Source: Phymatolithon calcareum
Taxonomy: Eukaryota; Rhodophyta; Florideophyceae; Hapalidiales
Assembly: GCA_977006965.1 (NCBI GenBank)
Contig: OZ345373.1
Location: forward strand, 620,001-684,000
Length of the DNA: 64,000 nt
Direction: 5' to 3'
This document shows positions 1 to 9,569 of the stretch, one piece after another. Position numbers and translations under genes: made by a program. A model generated the notes under the pieces. It had not been told where the DNA came from. It ran no database searches and saw only the letters and a list, made by a program, of their open reading frames with translations. Position 1 is the first letter of the stretch; each line of letters opens with the position of its first letter.

Positions 1-581
1 ATTCGCTTCAGGAAGGGACTACTTTCAAGCTCCTTTCTCTCCGCAGTTGAAAGATATCGAAGGCGGCATCGCACCTCGCCTTCCGTAAGCCTGTTATCGA
101 TTATTAAATCGTTAACTTCCACTTCATCAGCTTCTTCGTTAATTCGCTTCATCAACGAGTCTTCATCCGAGCCGCCCTCATTATCGCCTTTGTCGTCCTC
201 CTTCATCCCGTACCCGAGTGACATCATGGACTCCCGCGACTCTACATACCATTCCTTGAAAATCTGCAGCTGCCAAAGGCCCCAGATCGTCCGCGACATG
301 TGAAGAAGTGCAAACATTAGTGCCACCAGACCTGCATTCATCTCGTTATAGTCGCCGGTCTTGAACTGGAAGAACATGTAGACAGGCATATACAGCATCG
401 GCAAAATCACGGCGCGGAGGTGAAAAATACCCCGTTCGCGCGTATCGCCAATAGACTTCCAAGACGAAGATATGAAGTCGTTTGCCATTAGCGCACTCCA
501 GATCGCTATTACCAGCACATAGGCGACAAACGAGAACCAGTAATTCCCCGTTACATTCTTGAAGAACTCCGTCCCGGCCAT
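1..581 (-). CDS. Membrane protein, 5' part only (paralogue of 17110-17730); runs off the left edge
   Basis: The frame begins at ATG 581 and is open to the first base of the window, so the C-terminus lies outside. The translation starts MAGTEFFKNVTGNYWFSF, like the copy at 17730. It has the same hydrophobic stretches: residues about 14-32, a second around 55-75, and a third near 80-100 ending in LLHMSRTIWGLW. Compared with that copy it carries a 27-bp in-frame insertion near 140-180, adding nine residues to the acidic linker. No family is recognised. By analogy with 13-17.7 kb, a Sel1-repeat gene probably follows to the left of the window. Function unknown; integral membrane location is inferred from hydrophobicity. 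Confidence 0.6.
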   Translation of the reverse strand, partial: MAGTEFFKNVTGNYWFSFVAYVLVIAIWSALMANDFISSSWKSIGDTRERGIFHLRAVILPMLYMPVYMFFQFKTGDYNEMNAGLVALMFALLHMSRTIWGLWQLQIFKEWYVESRESMMSLGYGMKEDDKGDNEGGSDEDSLMKRINEEADEVEVNDLIIDNRLTEGEVRCRLRYLSTAERKELESSPFLKR

Positions 582-1012
582 CGCTTGCGGTGTTGGCGAG
601 CCTACGCAATGAATTCGGAGTGTCGTAAGCAAGTTTGAACTCTGCAGCTATCCCGAGGAACGTTTTGAGTTGCACAGATTGCCGCCCTTGCTCTCTGGGA
701 TGATCCAGCTGCAGCCGAGATCATCAAACGCGTAAATTATATGATACAGAATTCTGATCATGATTGTGCGATTATCATACACTTTCCTGCGAAAGTGGGC
801 CAATAAAGGCAGAGAGAATGACAGTTGTTGACCTTTCATATTACGTGGGCAGGGCTTCTGTTGCGAGATTCCACTGGTGGGACCGAAAATGGTGCCATGG
901 GACCATTTTCGGTGTCATCAATGTAATCAAGTGCAAACATTTGGTCCTTGAATTATAATTCACGGACCGTATGTTCGCACGGGGGGGTTGCGGGAAAATG
1001 CGTAATCAGTAG
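1..1012. repeat. Segmental duplication, copy 1
   Basis: This stretch aligns base by base with 17177-18170, with scattered substitutions and one 27-bp difference. It covers the membrane-protein ORF and about 430 bp of its upstream DNA. That DNA includes a small inverted repeat at about 882-913 (GACCGAAAATGGT and its complement). The alignment resumes after the inserted element at 2646-2663 (matching 25261-25271) and then stops. Confidence 0.88.
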
Positions 1013-1445
1013 CAGGGGAATGTAAGAAGGGGAGGAAAGCAAAGCGTATGACAACCGAAATTTGTACAAACACTGTCGATCAAAACAGAATCGTAAATAG
1101 AAAGTGATCTTGGGAATTGAACTGATAGAAGTCTTCGAGCAAGAGCTTCTCAGCTCGTCGAAGGATGATACACGAACAAGGTGTTCGCTACCTTATCGCA
1201 AGGTAGGCCTCAGCGGAGTTCGTGCTAACACTCGGGTACTTCTGGGTTGGTTCAATTCGTTACCTCTTTTACTGTCGGTGGCATTAGAGAATACTGATAT
1301 ACTACTCCCCATGTAATGTTACTAGTAATCCTAATGATTACCGACTGTACTGACAACGTAACTTGCAAATGTGTCCAAAGGTTGGACACACACGAAAACA
1401 TAGAACAATAAAACAACAAAGTGGAAAACATAAAAAGAATACTGT

Positions 1446-1481
1446 ACAAGCAAACAAGACGATATCGTCTTGTTTGCTTGT
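1446..1481. repeat. Perfect 36-bp palindrome
   Basis: ACAAGCAAACAAGACGAT is followed immediately by its exact complement, with GATATC at the centre and no loop. It lies four bases from the next hairpin, inside the hAT-like element. Confidence 0.85.
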
Positions 1482-1484
1482 GTG

Positions 1485-1601
1485 TTTGTCAATGCACTGA
1501 AATGGACGCATCGGCAACTCGACCATTCGCGTGAGCTTTACACTCTCACGTGCACGCGAATGGTCGAGTTGCCGATGCGTCCATTTCAGTGCATTGACAA
1601 A
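1485..1601. repeat. Foldback with perfect 49-bp arms and 19-base loop
   Basis: Arms 1485-1533 and 1553-1601 are exact reverse complements (start TTTGTCAATGCACTG). The loop is 1534-1552. No mismatch in 49 bp means either recent origin or active sequence maintenance. Confidence 0.9.
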
Positions 1602-1954
1602 TAGCGCTCTTTATTTGAAACTATGGACTCGCATCAAAAAAACATATATGAAACCAGATTTACTGTCCAAAATGTACGCTTGTATTCGCCGCGGTGAATG
1701 TCAGGGGGGCCAATAATCGCGCATCCATTTTGTGGTCAAAAATAATGACCAAACAGAAAGATTAGAAATGGGCACAGCTTGTGCACGTAAGCGGGATTTT
1801 GTGCCAATAGTTTCGAAGAGCTCGGCTGACGCCAACGCACATACCGCATTGATTAAGGCATTGGAACTGCATAGATACTGTCAGGTGCTTAGCGCTCTAT
1901 AAACAGTGAGCGCTTATTGGTTGAAGTTCTCAAATACGCAGTGGCAGGTGTATA

Positions 1955-2508
1955 CAGTCGAACCTGTATAACTGCAACACGGCGGTAAAGCAGGTTGGTA
2001 TGCAGTAATAGAGGTTTTGCAGTCTTGGAGGCTTTATCATAAGGGGCTACAGAAACATTCTACCCAATCGTCCACGAGGCTCAGTTGAACCAATCAGTGA
2101 CCTTTCTCTGCTGGAGCCCCTTCTTGTGCTCGGAGCGAATCTTACGTTGCGATGCGTGGATGGCGCGCCGCACAGACCCTCATTTGGGCTGACGAGGTAT
2201 GCGCAGTGGTGTTTCCTGCAGGGATGAGCATCATCAAATAAAGCTATTCTATGTATCAAATGGAACTTACTTGCAAGTAACAAGCAGCCCTGCACGATTT
2301 ATGACGAGAGCCAGTCTGTGTTGCAATCCGTGCTATCAAAATTTTATTCAAAATTAAGGGTGGCATTCCCTTCAGTTGCACTAATGCAGTTTGCAAGGTA
2401 GGTTTAAATTTAGTTACTTTTCGGCATATACCAAATCGGTCTAGGCGATTCGATTGCACGAATGCAGGTTTTGCAGCTATACAGGTTGCAAATATACAGG
2501 TTCGACTG
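1955..2508. mobile_element. Small Tc1/mariner-like element (MITE), nested
   Basis: Inverted ends CAGTCGAACCTGTATA at 1955 and the complement ending at 2508 are each bordered by TA (1953-1954, 2509-2510). TA target duplication and a CAGTCG-type end are characteristic of Tc1/mariner. The 554-bp interior has no transposase but repeats GCAGGTT/TTTGCAG motifs near both ends. It sits inside the hAT-like element, so it inserted later. Confidence 0.65.
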
Positions 2509-3107
2509 TACGAGTACATTAAATTCACTAATTTTGCTGATACGTGAATTCCCTCATAATTTTGTCTGCAGAAACGACTACGGATTTTTATTTATATTTT
2601 TGATGCATTAAAATTCTGCTTTCCTCCCCTTCTTACATTCCCCTTTCAGTAGATTCCTTCTCATTCCAAAAATAAGCGCAATTATTTGTTTGTATCATAT
2701 TGTAAGCCGGCTGTCATGCTGATGTGCAGTTGATTTGTAAACTACAGACATCTTTCATACGTTCTTCAGGGTGACAAATAACTTGTTCGTCGCTGACTGG
2801 TCGAAAGATTTTAAATCTGACAGAGGCACGTAACATGAATTCAAACGCAGATTCTTTTCAGACGGAGCACTGCACGAGGGGAAATTGTGTATATTTTATT
2901 TTAGAAGCCCTCAACGCCCGCACACGCCAACACCAGAGCAGCTTCGCATTTGCTGTACAAGAACCCTTCCGGGGAAGACTACAACGTAAATTATCACCTC
3001 CATCATCGCACCATCATCTCCTCTTTCATCTCGACTTCTAGCATCATTAATTTGTCCATCGCTTGTTTCACTTCCTCTTCTGCTCTGTCATCCATCTGTG
3101 GTAAATT

Positions 3108-3147
3108 ACTACTGTACGAATGAGCATATGCTCATCCGTACAGTAGT
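3108..3147. repeat. 40-bp near-palindrome
   Basis: ACTACTGTACG-A-ATGAGCAT is followed by its complement with one A/C mismatch pair. The hairpin has no loop. Confidence 0.75.
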
Positions 3148-3287
3148 CCGTCCGGTGCGAACCCTACAATACTAGGAACACTTGTAACAAGGTAGCGGTG
3201 AAGAAATGAGCCCAAATGTTCTGACCGTCCACGTGGACTCGCGGATCGTGGAACCACCGCGTTTGCTCCGGGTGGAATCGAATCGTA

Positions 3288-3405
3288 TTTCGAGCGGCAG
3301 GCAGAGGAGTGCTTTCCTAGTTAAATTTACCTTGCAGAAAACAACGCCCTGCCGTAATCTAAGTAGAAGATAATTCAGCAATAAAGCACTGCCTTGCAAG
3401 CCCCA
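3288..3405. repeat. Dispersed repeat, copy A
   Basis: Shares CGAGCGGCAGGCAGAG and, 60-70 bases on, GTCGTAATCTAAGTAGA-type sequence plus an AATAAAGCA tail with 33215-33345. Moderately diverged; no coding content. It could be a degenerate short interspersed element, but no tRNA-like head was found. Confidence 0.5.
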
Positions 3406-3860
3406 TCAGCGGAGAGAAAACAGTTTACATTCATACATACATTCTGGGCAAAGGTAGTGCGTCAGGTTGGCACCAGCAAGGCTCAAGCCGTTCCACGATT
3501 ACAGGCCCATTCTTTTCTGTATCAGACAGAGGAGTTTTTTTTAGTTGTTTATTTGAAAGCCCTCTTTAACACTCCTAAGACTGTACGAGAGCAGCTTTTC
3601 ATAACTTGTTCATTCTAGTTTATCGCCTGATCCCTCGTATTGTACAGGACAGGGACTCGTCGTTTTCCATATTGTCAATTATGGTGACGCTGTACAGTAC
3701 TGTAGTATGGAGTCTAATGCCTTTTCCGTTCTGTTTCGTGTCGGACAGAGGAGCTACGACGGGCACGCGCACGTATCGAAACTGGGCGACGTCGTGACGT
3801 TTGCGTTTCGGATCGCAACTTCAATCGAATTTCAACAGAAACTTGTTGCCCCTGCTCGCG

Positions 3861-5321
3861 ATGGATATCCAAAATTTCAATCCCGGTTCTCTTTTCGGCA
3901 TTCCCCTGAGCGTTCTCCCTCCGGGCATGCGCTGGAGCACCACGCGCGATATGCTACACGAAGTAATGTCCGACCTTCACCGCGGTTGGGTACAAGATTG
4001 TCTCTTTGGCCAGCAATTTGGCGACGGCGCCAGGATTCTCTCATCCCCGATGCACCTCTCCAAGTCCTTCGCATTCACGTTCACGGACCATCTGGACGTC
4101 GTCTCCGGACGTTGCGCGTCGTCCTATGATATGACCTGTACGAATCTTGTCGTGCCCGCGTTCAAAAAGGACGACATGAGCGCCGGCATTACCGTGGAGA
4201 GCCAGCCAGCCCGGAGTTCTGCATACGTACTCTTCCCGCGTGCCCACCGTTTTCTGCGTTGCGTGCGCAATGACCGCACTGGCGTCATCTGCACTGTCTC
4301 CTTAGACCACGAGAGGGGCGTTATGGAAGCGTGTTTCTACTCCATTGGCTCGCTTTCCAATTCTTGGCACGTGCTAGTATTGTTTGAAGCCGCCGCTTTT
4401 GAAAAGGCTTTTACCCCGGGCTCGGTCAATTTTGACATTCTGGAAGCGAGCATAATGAACATGGTTGTTGGGCACACTGCCGTTGGCAGTGGTGCGAGTA
4501 CCTGCCAACAGCCGGCGGACGTTCAGTGCGGTGAGGCGTCTCTATCACTTTCGCGCCTTCCTGTGCAAAAGCGTGCACCGTTGCGATTTATTGCGATCGG
4601 CGAATCTCAACACAAGTCCGTACTCAGCGAATTCAAAGGGGGTATGCTGATGAGAGCGCGTTCTGTCTTTGCGAACACAACTCGAAACTTCGGCGCTGCT
4701 GATTCTGTTATTAACAGACTGGTGCGATGGGGAATGGTTGACCGACTTAGTCGTCTGCAACCAGTTGCACCGGCTGTCATCCCATCCGCTTTTGAAAAGT
4801 TTGATACCTGTGACGCTGTGGAGACATTGGCCAGGTCCAGTAACGAGGCATCTGCAGATGATGTTGACAAAGTATTGTTTGGAAATCTTTGTGATGTTTT
4901 AGCAGAGTCCGAGCAAATCCTTTTGTTAGAAGACTTCCCAGAGAATAAGGACGTTTGCCCGCAAAATTCAACAGCTCACCGTATGGAAGATTTATCAAAA
5001 ACTTCATCTCCCACCCTAACCATGGCTGTCCAAGACAACCAGAGGCTTCCCGTCAAGGCACCTTCCCTCTACAAAGATTCCAGCCGAGCATCGTTGCGAA
5101 TAGCTCCCACTCCAACTGCTTTAATGAATGGCACAGAAAAGCCTGTTGCAAGCGGGTCATTTCTGGAAGAAATGGAGAATAAGAGGCTTTCAAAGCTGGA
5201 AGACAGGAAGAAGCGGAAAAGGGATGCTGCGGCCCGAAATAATGCCAAGAGGAGTGAGCGACGGCGAATTGCGCGCCTTACTCAGGAAAAGATGATCACA
5301 GGTTGTCAAACCGTAAAATAG
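3861..5321 (+). CDS. Unknown protein with strongly basic C-terminus (486 aa)
   Basis: The frame is open from about 3801, but the first ATG is at 3861 (MDIQNFNPGSLFGIPLS), which is taken as the start. The N-terminal half (residues 1-220) looks globular and contains FAFTFTDHLDV and a CFYSIGSL segment. The middle (230-430) is Ser/Thr-rich and probably disordered. Residues about 449-473 are very basic (RKKRKRDAAARNNAKRSERR), with an N-x7-R spacing like the basic region of bZIP proteins. No leucine zipper follows, because only about 13 residues remain. A nuclear, nucleic-acid-binding role is inferred from that segment alone; I do not recognise the family. Codon usage is even along the whole frame and there is no sign of introns. 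Confidence 0.75.
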   Translation: MDIQNFNPGSLFGIPLSVLPPGMRWSTTRDMLHEVMSDLHRGWVQDCLFGQQFGDGARILSSPMHLSKSFAFTFTDHLDVVSGRCASSYDMTCTNLVVPAFKKDDMSAGITVESQPARSSAYVLFPRAHRFLRCVRNDRTGVICTVSLDHERGVMEACFYSIGSLSNSWHVLVLFEAAAFEKAFTPGSVNFDILEASIMNMVVGHTAVGSGASTCQQPADVQCGEASLSLSRLPVQKRAPLRFIAIGESQHKSVLSEFKGGMLMRARSVFANTTRNFGAADSVINRLVRWGMVDRLSRLQPVAPAVIPSAFEKFDTCDAVETLARSSNEASADDVDKVLFGNLCDVLAESEQILLLEDFPENKDVCPQNSTAHRMEDLSKTSSPTLTMAVQDNQRLPVKAPSLYKDSSRASLRIAPTPTALMNGTEKPVASGSFLEEMENKRLSKLEDRKKRKRDAAARNNAKRSERRRIARLTQEKMITGCQTVK

Positions 5322-5368
5322 TTCCCTCGGCATAGCACGTTGGTCCAGGATGTGCGCGGTTATATTCG

Positions 5369-5623
5369 ATGGACATGGGTGTTCTATTTGCGTCGAGACC
5401 AAACATGTCCCCCGACGACACAATTAGAAGAGAGAATTTTTGGAGGCTACCAACTACCTCCCGTGACCCGCCCACAACAGGAATCCAGATGTACTGGACA
5501 AAGAACCGTGACGCTGAAGTTCTTGAAAATCTCAGCCTGCCATTGTATAACACTGAACGTGCAGGCATCGCAGCAACCTCGAAGATTTGGTACTCGCGCG
5601 TCGTCGCATCATGCATTGTGTAG
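5369..5623 (+). CDS. Possible small ORF (84 aa)
   Basis: ATG 5369 to stop 5623, starting MDMGVLFASRPNMSPDD. It lies 47 bp after the preceding gene on the same strand. No homology is recognised and an opposing minus-strand frame (5296-5616) covers the same bases, so either may be spurious. Confidence 0.2.
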   Translation: MDMGVLFASRPNMSPDDTIRRENFWRLPTTSRDPPTTGIQMYWTKNRDAEVLENLSLPLYNTERAGIAATSKIWYSRVVASCIV

Positions 5624-5653
5624 TGCTGCCATTGTCGCCGCGCCGATTGCGGA

Positions 5654-5863
5654 TCATGCGCTCGTCAATTCCGCTGTGAATGTCTCATTCTTGTCGGTGT
5701 GGAGTCTTCGTAGGTCAATGGCAGATGTGGCAAGGAGATAGACGGCAATCAGCGAAGCAGAAACGAGGGTGACTGCGACATGCCTGGTGTTGGAGTAGCG
5801 GATCACATTTGTAGTGGGGACATAGATCTGCGCAGATGCGATGTAGGCGTAATCGGCTCGCTT
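5654..5863 (-). other. Open frame without ATG, possible exon with a membrane segment
   Basis: Seventy codons are open on the minus strand between two stops, reading ADYAYIASAQIYVPTTNV, then a hydrophobic stretch HVAVTLVSASLIAVYLLATS, then a charged tail to a stop. It looks protein-like but has no ATG. An AG acceptor (CATGAAAG) lies just upstream on that strand, so it could be a terminal exon. Nothing else supports it. Confidence 0.2.
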
Positions 5864-6068
5864 TCATGACGATTTTTCTCTTGCAAGTTCAAAATGATCC
5901 GTTTATGCGCACTTTTGAAGCCAAATTCACGGCATGGTCACTGTCCTCGGATATGCATACTTTTCTTCCAAACTGCACGCATCAAGAATTGCGCCTTGAC
6001 GCCTGAATAGACCAGCTTCCACCACCATATATGTTTTCAAGTCTATGACCGCGGATTGAAATGAATAC

Positions 6069-6443
6069 TCAGGCAATGGAGACGTGAGCGGCAAGAGCGC
6101 TGCGCAGCATATCAGCCAGATTCCCGCGTTTGTGCAGCTTTTCAGTTTCGTCACCCCCACCAACGGATTTTCCCGCGATGAAGATGTTGGGAACAGTTCG
6201 GCGACCAGTCTTCTTGGCAACGTACTCCTGGATTGCGGAGCCGGAGGGGCCCATCTGGTCAAGCTCGAAGGTTTTAGCGCCAGTATAACCTCCAACACTC
6301 CGTGCAGCGGCGGAAATCGCGTTCTTCCCTTTCACACAATACGGACAGTAGCTCTTGGAAAACACAACCACGGGGTGGTCGCGGATCGCGTCTTCCACAA
6401 GCTTTTCCGCTGACATGGCGCCGATACGCGAGCCGGAAGCCAT
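6069..6443 (-). CDS. Dithiol glutaredoxin (CPYC class)
   Basis: A 124-aa protein from ATG 6443 (context AAAATGG). It has the full glutaredoxin fold signature: active-site C33-P-Y-C36, the cis-proline motif TVP at 83-85, and the glutathione-binding GG-D stretch at 95-99 (VGGGDE). The N-terminal extension before the domain is only about 12 residues, so a cytosolic location is more likely than a plastid one, though a short targeting sequence cannot be excluded. The family uses glutathione to reduce protein disulfides and glutathione mixed disulfides; two active-site cysteines place it in class I rather than the monothiol CGFS class. Neighbours are unrelated. No obvious TATA box in the 100 bp upstream. 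Confidence 0.95.
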   Translation of the reverse strand: MASGSRIGAMSAEKLVEDAIRDHPVVVFSKSYCPYCVKGKNAISAAARSVGGYTGAKTFELDQMGPSGSAIQEYVAKKTGRRTVPNIFIAGKSVGGGDETEKLHKRGNLADMLRSALAAHVSIA

Positions 6444-7556
6444 TTTAGTCGAGCGGGTGTGTGGAAGGAGATGAAGGCGGAAGAGGCAAATGCTGTGGCA
6501 AAGCCCACCGTGAAAGCCTTATCATACGGTATTTGAGGTCAGAAAGTCAAAATGGGGAGATATGATATCTCCCGACAACCAAAGCACGACAGTGTGTGAA
6601 AAACATTGAGGAAATTCTTAGCTTAGTCTAGTTAAGTTTACAGTGATCTGGCCACTGCTCGCGGGAGCTCCAGAAAAACCATAAGCTTAGTACTGTTCTA
6701 CTTTTCATCCGACTTCGGCCTTGAAGAAGGAGGTAGCTCACTGTCCTCATCAACGAGTCCCACATCGAACAAAGAAAAAACATCCCGAACTGATTCCTTT
6801 TCCCCCCTCAAATACACAATCGGGTGTAATAAAACTTTGGCATTCTTGGGATTCTTCAGCCAATCCTAGTTGTCGTTAATCGTAGCATAAATCGATAGAA
6901 GATTAGTAAGTGTCGTCTGCAAGCGCAGAAGTCACAGCTTCGAGATCCAGTATTGGTCGCGTGCATTGCACTGTCTAGTAGTTCATCGGGCACACATCGA
7001 CGGTGAGCAGAATTGTTCCGGTCCAGCTTCATGTACGATGAGGAACGTACAGGCCCATTGGCTCGAATTTTTTTGTTCCTAATCGTAGGAGTTCGTGGAC
7101 CTTCTTGGGTGCAAACTTCGTTTGAGGATGAGAATGACACAAACAGGCTTCTAACACTTCAATCAGCCTTTTATATGCAAATATGTCCTTTTGGGGGTCA
7201 TAAGGGTATTCTTTCGCAACGAACGTTCCGAAGGAGTCTAGATATCGCGCCTCAACATTGGTAACGGCTAACACACCACCGTTGGTCCCTTTCAATGCCA
7301 TTGGGAAACAGAAACAAAGCCCGAGCGGGTTGAAGCGGAGTTTGGTGATAACGGAGATGTTTCAGGGCAGATACGCCATGTAAGAATTTTGCACAACTTG
7401 TAGGTTTAAAGTTGCACCGGACGTTTTCTAGGAGAGTATAGAAGGTATTATTGTTAACAATCGAGAAAGTCAACACTCCACGCAGACCTCATCCCCTGAT
7501 CCAACTCCACACACGCTGTACAACAAACCAAGCATGCACTGTTTCACAGACCACTT
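6444..7556. other. Gene-free stretch
   Basis: Short overlapping frames occur on both strands (for example around 7013-7301) but none shows a recognisable domain. No repeat was found. It may hold the 5' regions of the two flanking, diverging genes. Confidence 0.4.
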
Positions 7557-8551
7557 ATGGTGTTGAAATCGCGTTTGCTTGAGCATGAGAGCTACATGGC
7601 CTTTATAAAACCTTTGCGGTACGGCAATTCGAGCACACGGTTTCTTTTGGAAGGCTGTGACATTGGAACTGTCACCGAAAACGTTTTGGCGAGAGTGGTG
7701 CGAGAGGCGAAAGAGAATGGTGTGCTCATGGTGGAGAGCTGTGGGGCCAGGCTGGTTCGAATCAGAAAAACGCTTGTTGTGAAGGCGGGGCTGAAGGTAA
7801 GAGCGGAGGAAGCGGCGATTATGATTTAGTACGCGAAAGAACGTCAGTACGCTTGCCCAAGGTACACCGCATGTTCACTGTGCCGAGCGAGACACAGAAG
7901 GACTGGTTAGACGGCTTCTTGGTGATGGACTCTGTGAGCGGCATACGTCTGCGCGACTGTTGGGACGGACTAGCATCTGCGACGAAGGACATGGTGTACG
8001 GCGAAGTGGCCAGTGCAGTGAAGCAATTGAAATCGATCAAATGTACAAAGTTGGGTCCAATCAGTGGGGGAGCGTATCTTGGTGTAATGTTCACGGATTG
8101 TGGAGCCGGTCCTTTTGAAAGCGTCACGGAAATGGAAGCTTGGTTTAACCTTAAACTGCGGGTGTCCAAGTTTTATAAGAGAGCGCCTGCAGACGTGCCT
8201 TCGTTCGACTGCGAGATGTCTTCACTCTGTGTCGCACATCTTGACTTATGGAAAGGCAATGTGATTCTGGATGAGGAGCCGCGTGTGTGGATCATAGACT
8301 GGGAGTATGCTGGTGCCTTTCCAGACTATTTTGATGCTGTCGTTTTACGTATGCGCCGCCGTGAGTTCTCTGACGGAGTTCTGGGTTGCTTGGATCTTCA
8401 GCCGCCTCTTTCGGACAAAGTGGAGCACTTGTTACACACCTCATATGCCATCAGGAATCACCATTTGCACGAATGGAGTTTCCTTTCAAATAGAACATCA
8501 ACCCATGCAGCTATGGAATGTATTCGATTTCCTTTGAAGAAGAAATTCTGA
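7557..8551 (+). pseudogene. Phosphotransferase (APH/choline-kinase-like fold) split by one frameshift
   Basis: The first frame runs from ATG 7557 to a TAG at 7827-7829. It reads like the N-lobe of a small-molecule kinase (FLLEGCDIGTVTENVL, then LKVRAEEAAIM). The next frame, open from before 7805 through 8551, continues directly with LVRERTSVRLPKV, the segment that follows EAA in this family. It then carries the catalytic loop HLDLWKGN at about 8240 and the metal-binding IDWEYAG at about 8290. Together they would give about 325 residues, normal for the family. The family phosphorylates small hydroxyl substrates; the substrate here is unknown. A single-base indel at about 7815-7829 explains the break, as mutation or sequencing error. 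An intron is unlikely because no GT-AG pair fits the short overlap. Confidence 0.75.
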
Positions 8552-8655
8552 ACAGCTTTTATGCCAAGTTTTTGTTCTGCGGTCCTGGTTTCTAAATTCA
8601 CTGAACAAAGAGCCATGTGATGGCATTTTGGGTACTGGAACACAATGCACTCAGT

Positions 8656-8708
8656 GTTGATAATAATAATAATTATTAGATTATTTTAATAATCTAATTA
8701 TTATCAAC
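8656..8708. repeat. AT-rich hairpin
   Basis: GTTGATAATAAT...ATTAGATTATT pairs with AATAATCTAATTATTATCAAC; the left arm has a few extra TAA units. It lies about 100 bp downstream of the phosphotransferase stop codon. Confidence 0.6.
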
Positions 8709-9173
8709 TCTAAATTTTTGCTTTCTGGCGAGCTGCGAGCTCGTGAATCTGAGTACTGGAGGCATATCAGAGGACTTTGCAGGCATCGATCGCAGACGAG
8801 CTGCGAGCTCAAAGCAACGGTATTGCCACTCTATTGCCGCAAGGGAGAATGATCGCTTGCTAGCAACATCAGAATCGGTGCTGATGGGATAAGTAATTTG
8901 TTCTCATTGACACTCCAGCAGTCTCCCGTCCGTCGTTATTGTACATTAGGGATAGAGGCCGGTATGTCACTCGATCAAATGATTTGCATGGAAGCATGAT
9001 AAGCATTCACATCGGGTGCAGAAGTTCAAATAGATTCATTCATTGAAACTGCTTTGCGTAGTAACATGAATCCATGGAATGCCGATACGTTCTTGCGTAG
9101 GAGATAGAAGGGCCGGACGTGAGCTGTCAACTTGGCATGAACATTCCGAACGGACCTCGAGAGGGATAGGGCA

Positions 9174-9253
9174 CACTGGGGGAGCACGGCAGCATTTTGA
9201 CCCAAATAAACCAAATAATATTCGGGCCAAAATGCTGCCGTGCTCCCCCAGTG
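9174..9253. repeat. Foldback family 1, copy A (30-bp arms)
   Basis: Arms 9174-9203 and 9224-9253 begin CACTGGGGGAGCACGGCAGC and pair with one mismatch; the loop is about 20 AT-rich bases. The copy at 62870-62949 has the same arms and a similar loop, so this is a dispersed MITE-like family. Confidence 0.85.
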
Positions 9254-9569
9254 CATGCCTCATGCCGCGCTGGGACTTTGGAGAGGGCCTCCAAAGAAAT
9301 GGACAAAAAGAGGGCCTTCTGCATAATATTATTGCCCATGGTATCGCTGACTATCATTCCTTCACATTTTTATATGAAATTCATCAAGCCGATCACAGCC
9401 CAGTGGAGTGAACAGCGGGAATTCTTCGAGCTCCGGACTCTGTCCGCGAAGTCGTTGAAATCTCAACGGACACGGGGCGAACAGATTTAGATTTATGACA
9501 CCAATCACTGGTCTGCGAACCGTACAAACCTATTGGTTGCTTCAACCGGTGACGGACTGAACTCGCAAA

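Larger units (their letters stand above)
1013..2645. mobile_element. Non-autonomous hAT-like DNA transposon
   Basis: The ends are inverted repeats of about 28 bp: CAGGGGAATGTAAGAAGG at 1013 and its complement ending at 2644-2645. They are flanked by a direct repeat TCAGTAG at 1006-1012 and 2646-2652 (7 bp, or 8 bp with one mismatch). The paralogous segment at 18159-18170 holds the uninterrupted site with a single TCAGTAG, which proves the insertion. The CAGGG terminus and 7-8 bp duplication fit the hAT superfamily. No transposase frame is present in the 1.6 kb; the interior holds two hairpins and a nested smaller element. Confidence 0.85.
2664..3860. other. Gene-free stretch before the 3861 gene
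   Basis: Only short unsupported frames are seen. It contains the near-palindrome 3108-3147 (ACTACTGTACG arms, one mismatched pair) and a dispersed repeat at 3288-3405 that resembles 33215-33345. Nothing else is recognised. Confidence 0.5.
8552..9569. other. Gene-free stretch with two hairpins
   Basis: No credible gene. Contains an AT-rich hairpin (8656-8708) and a foldback (9174-9253) related to one at 62870-62949. Confidence 0.45.
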
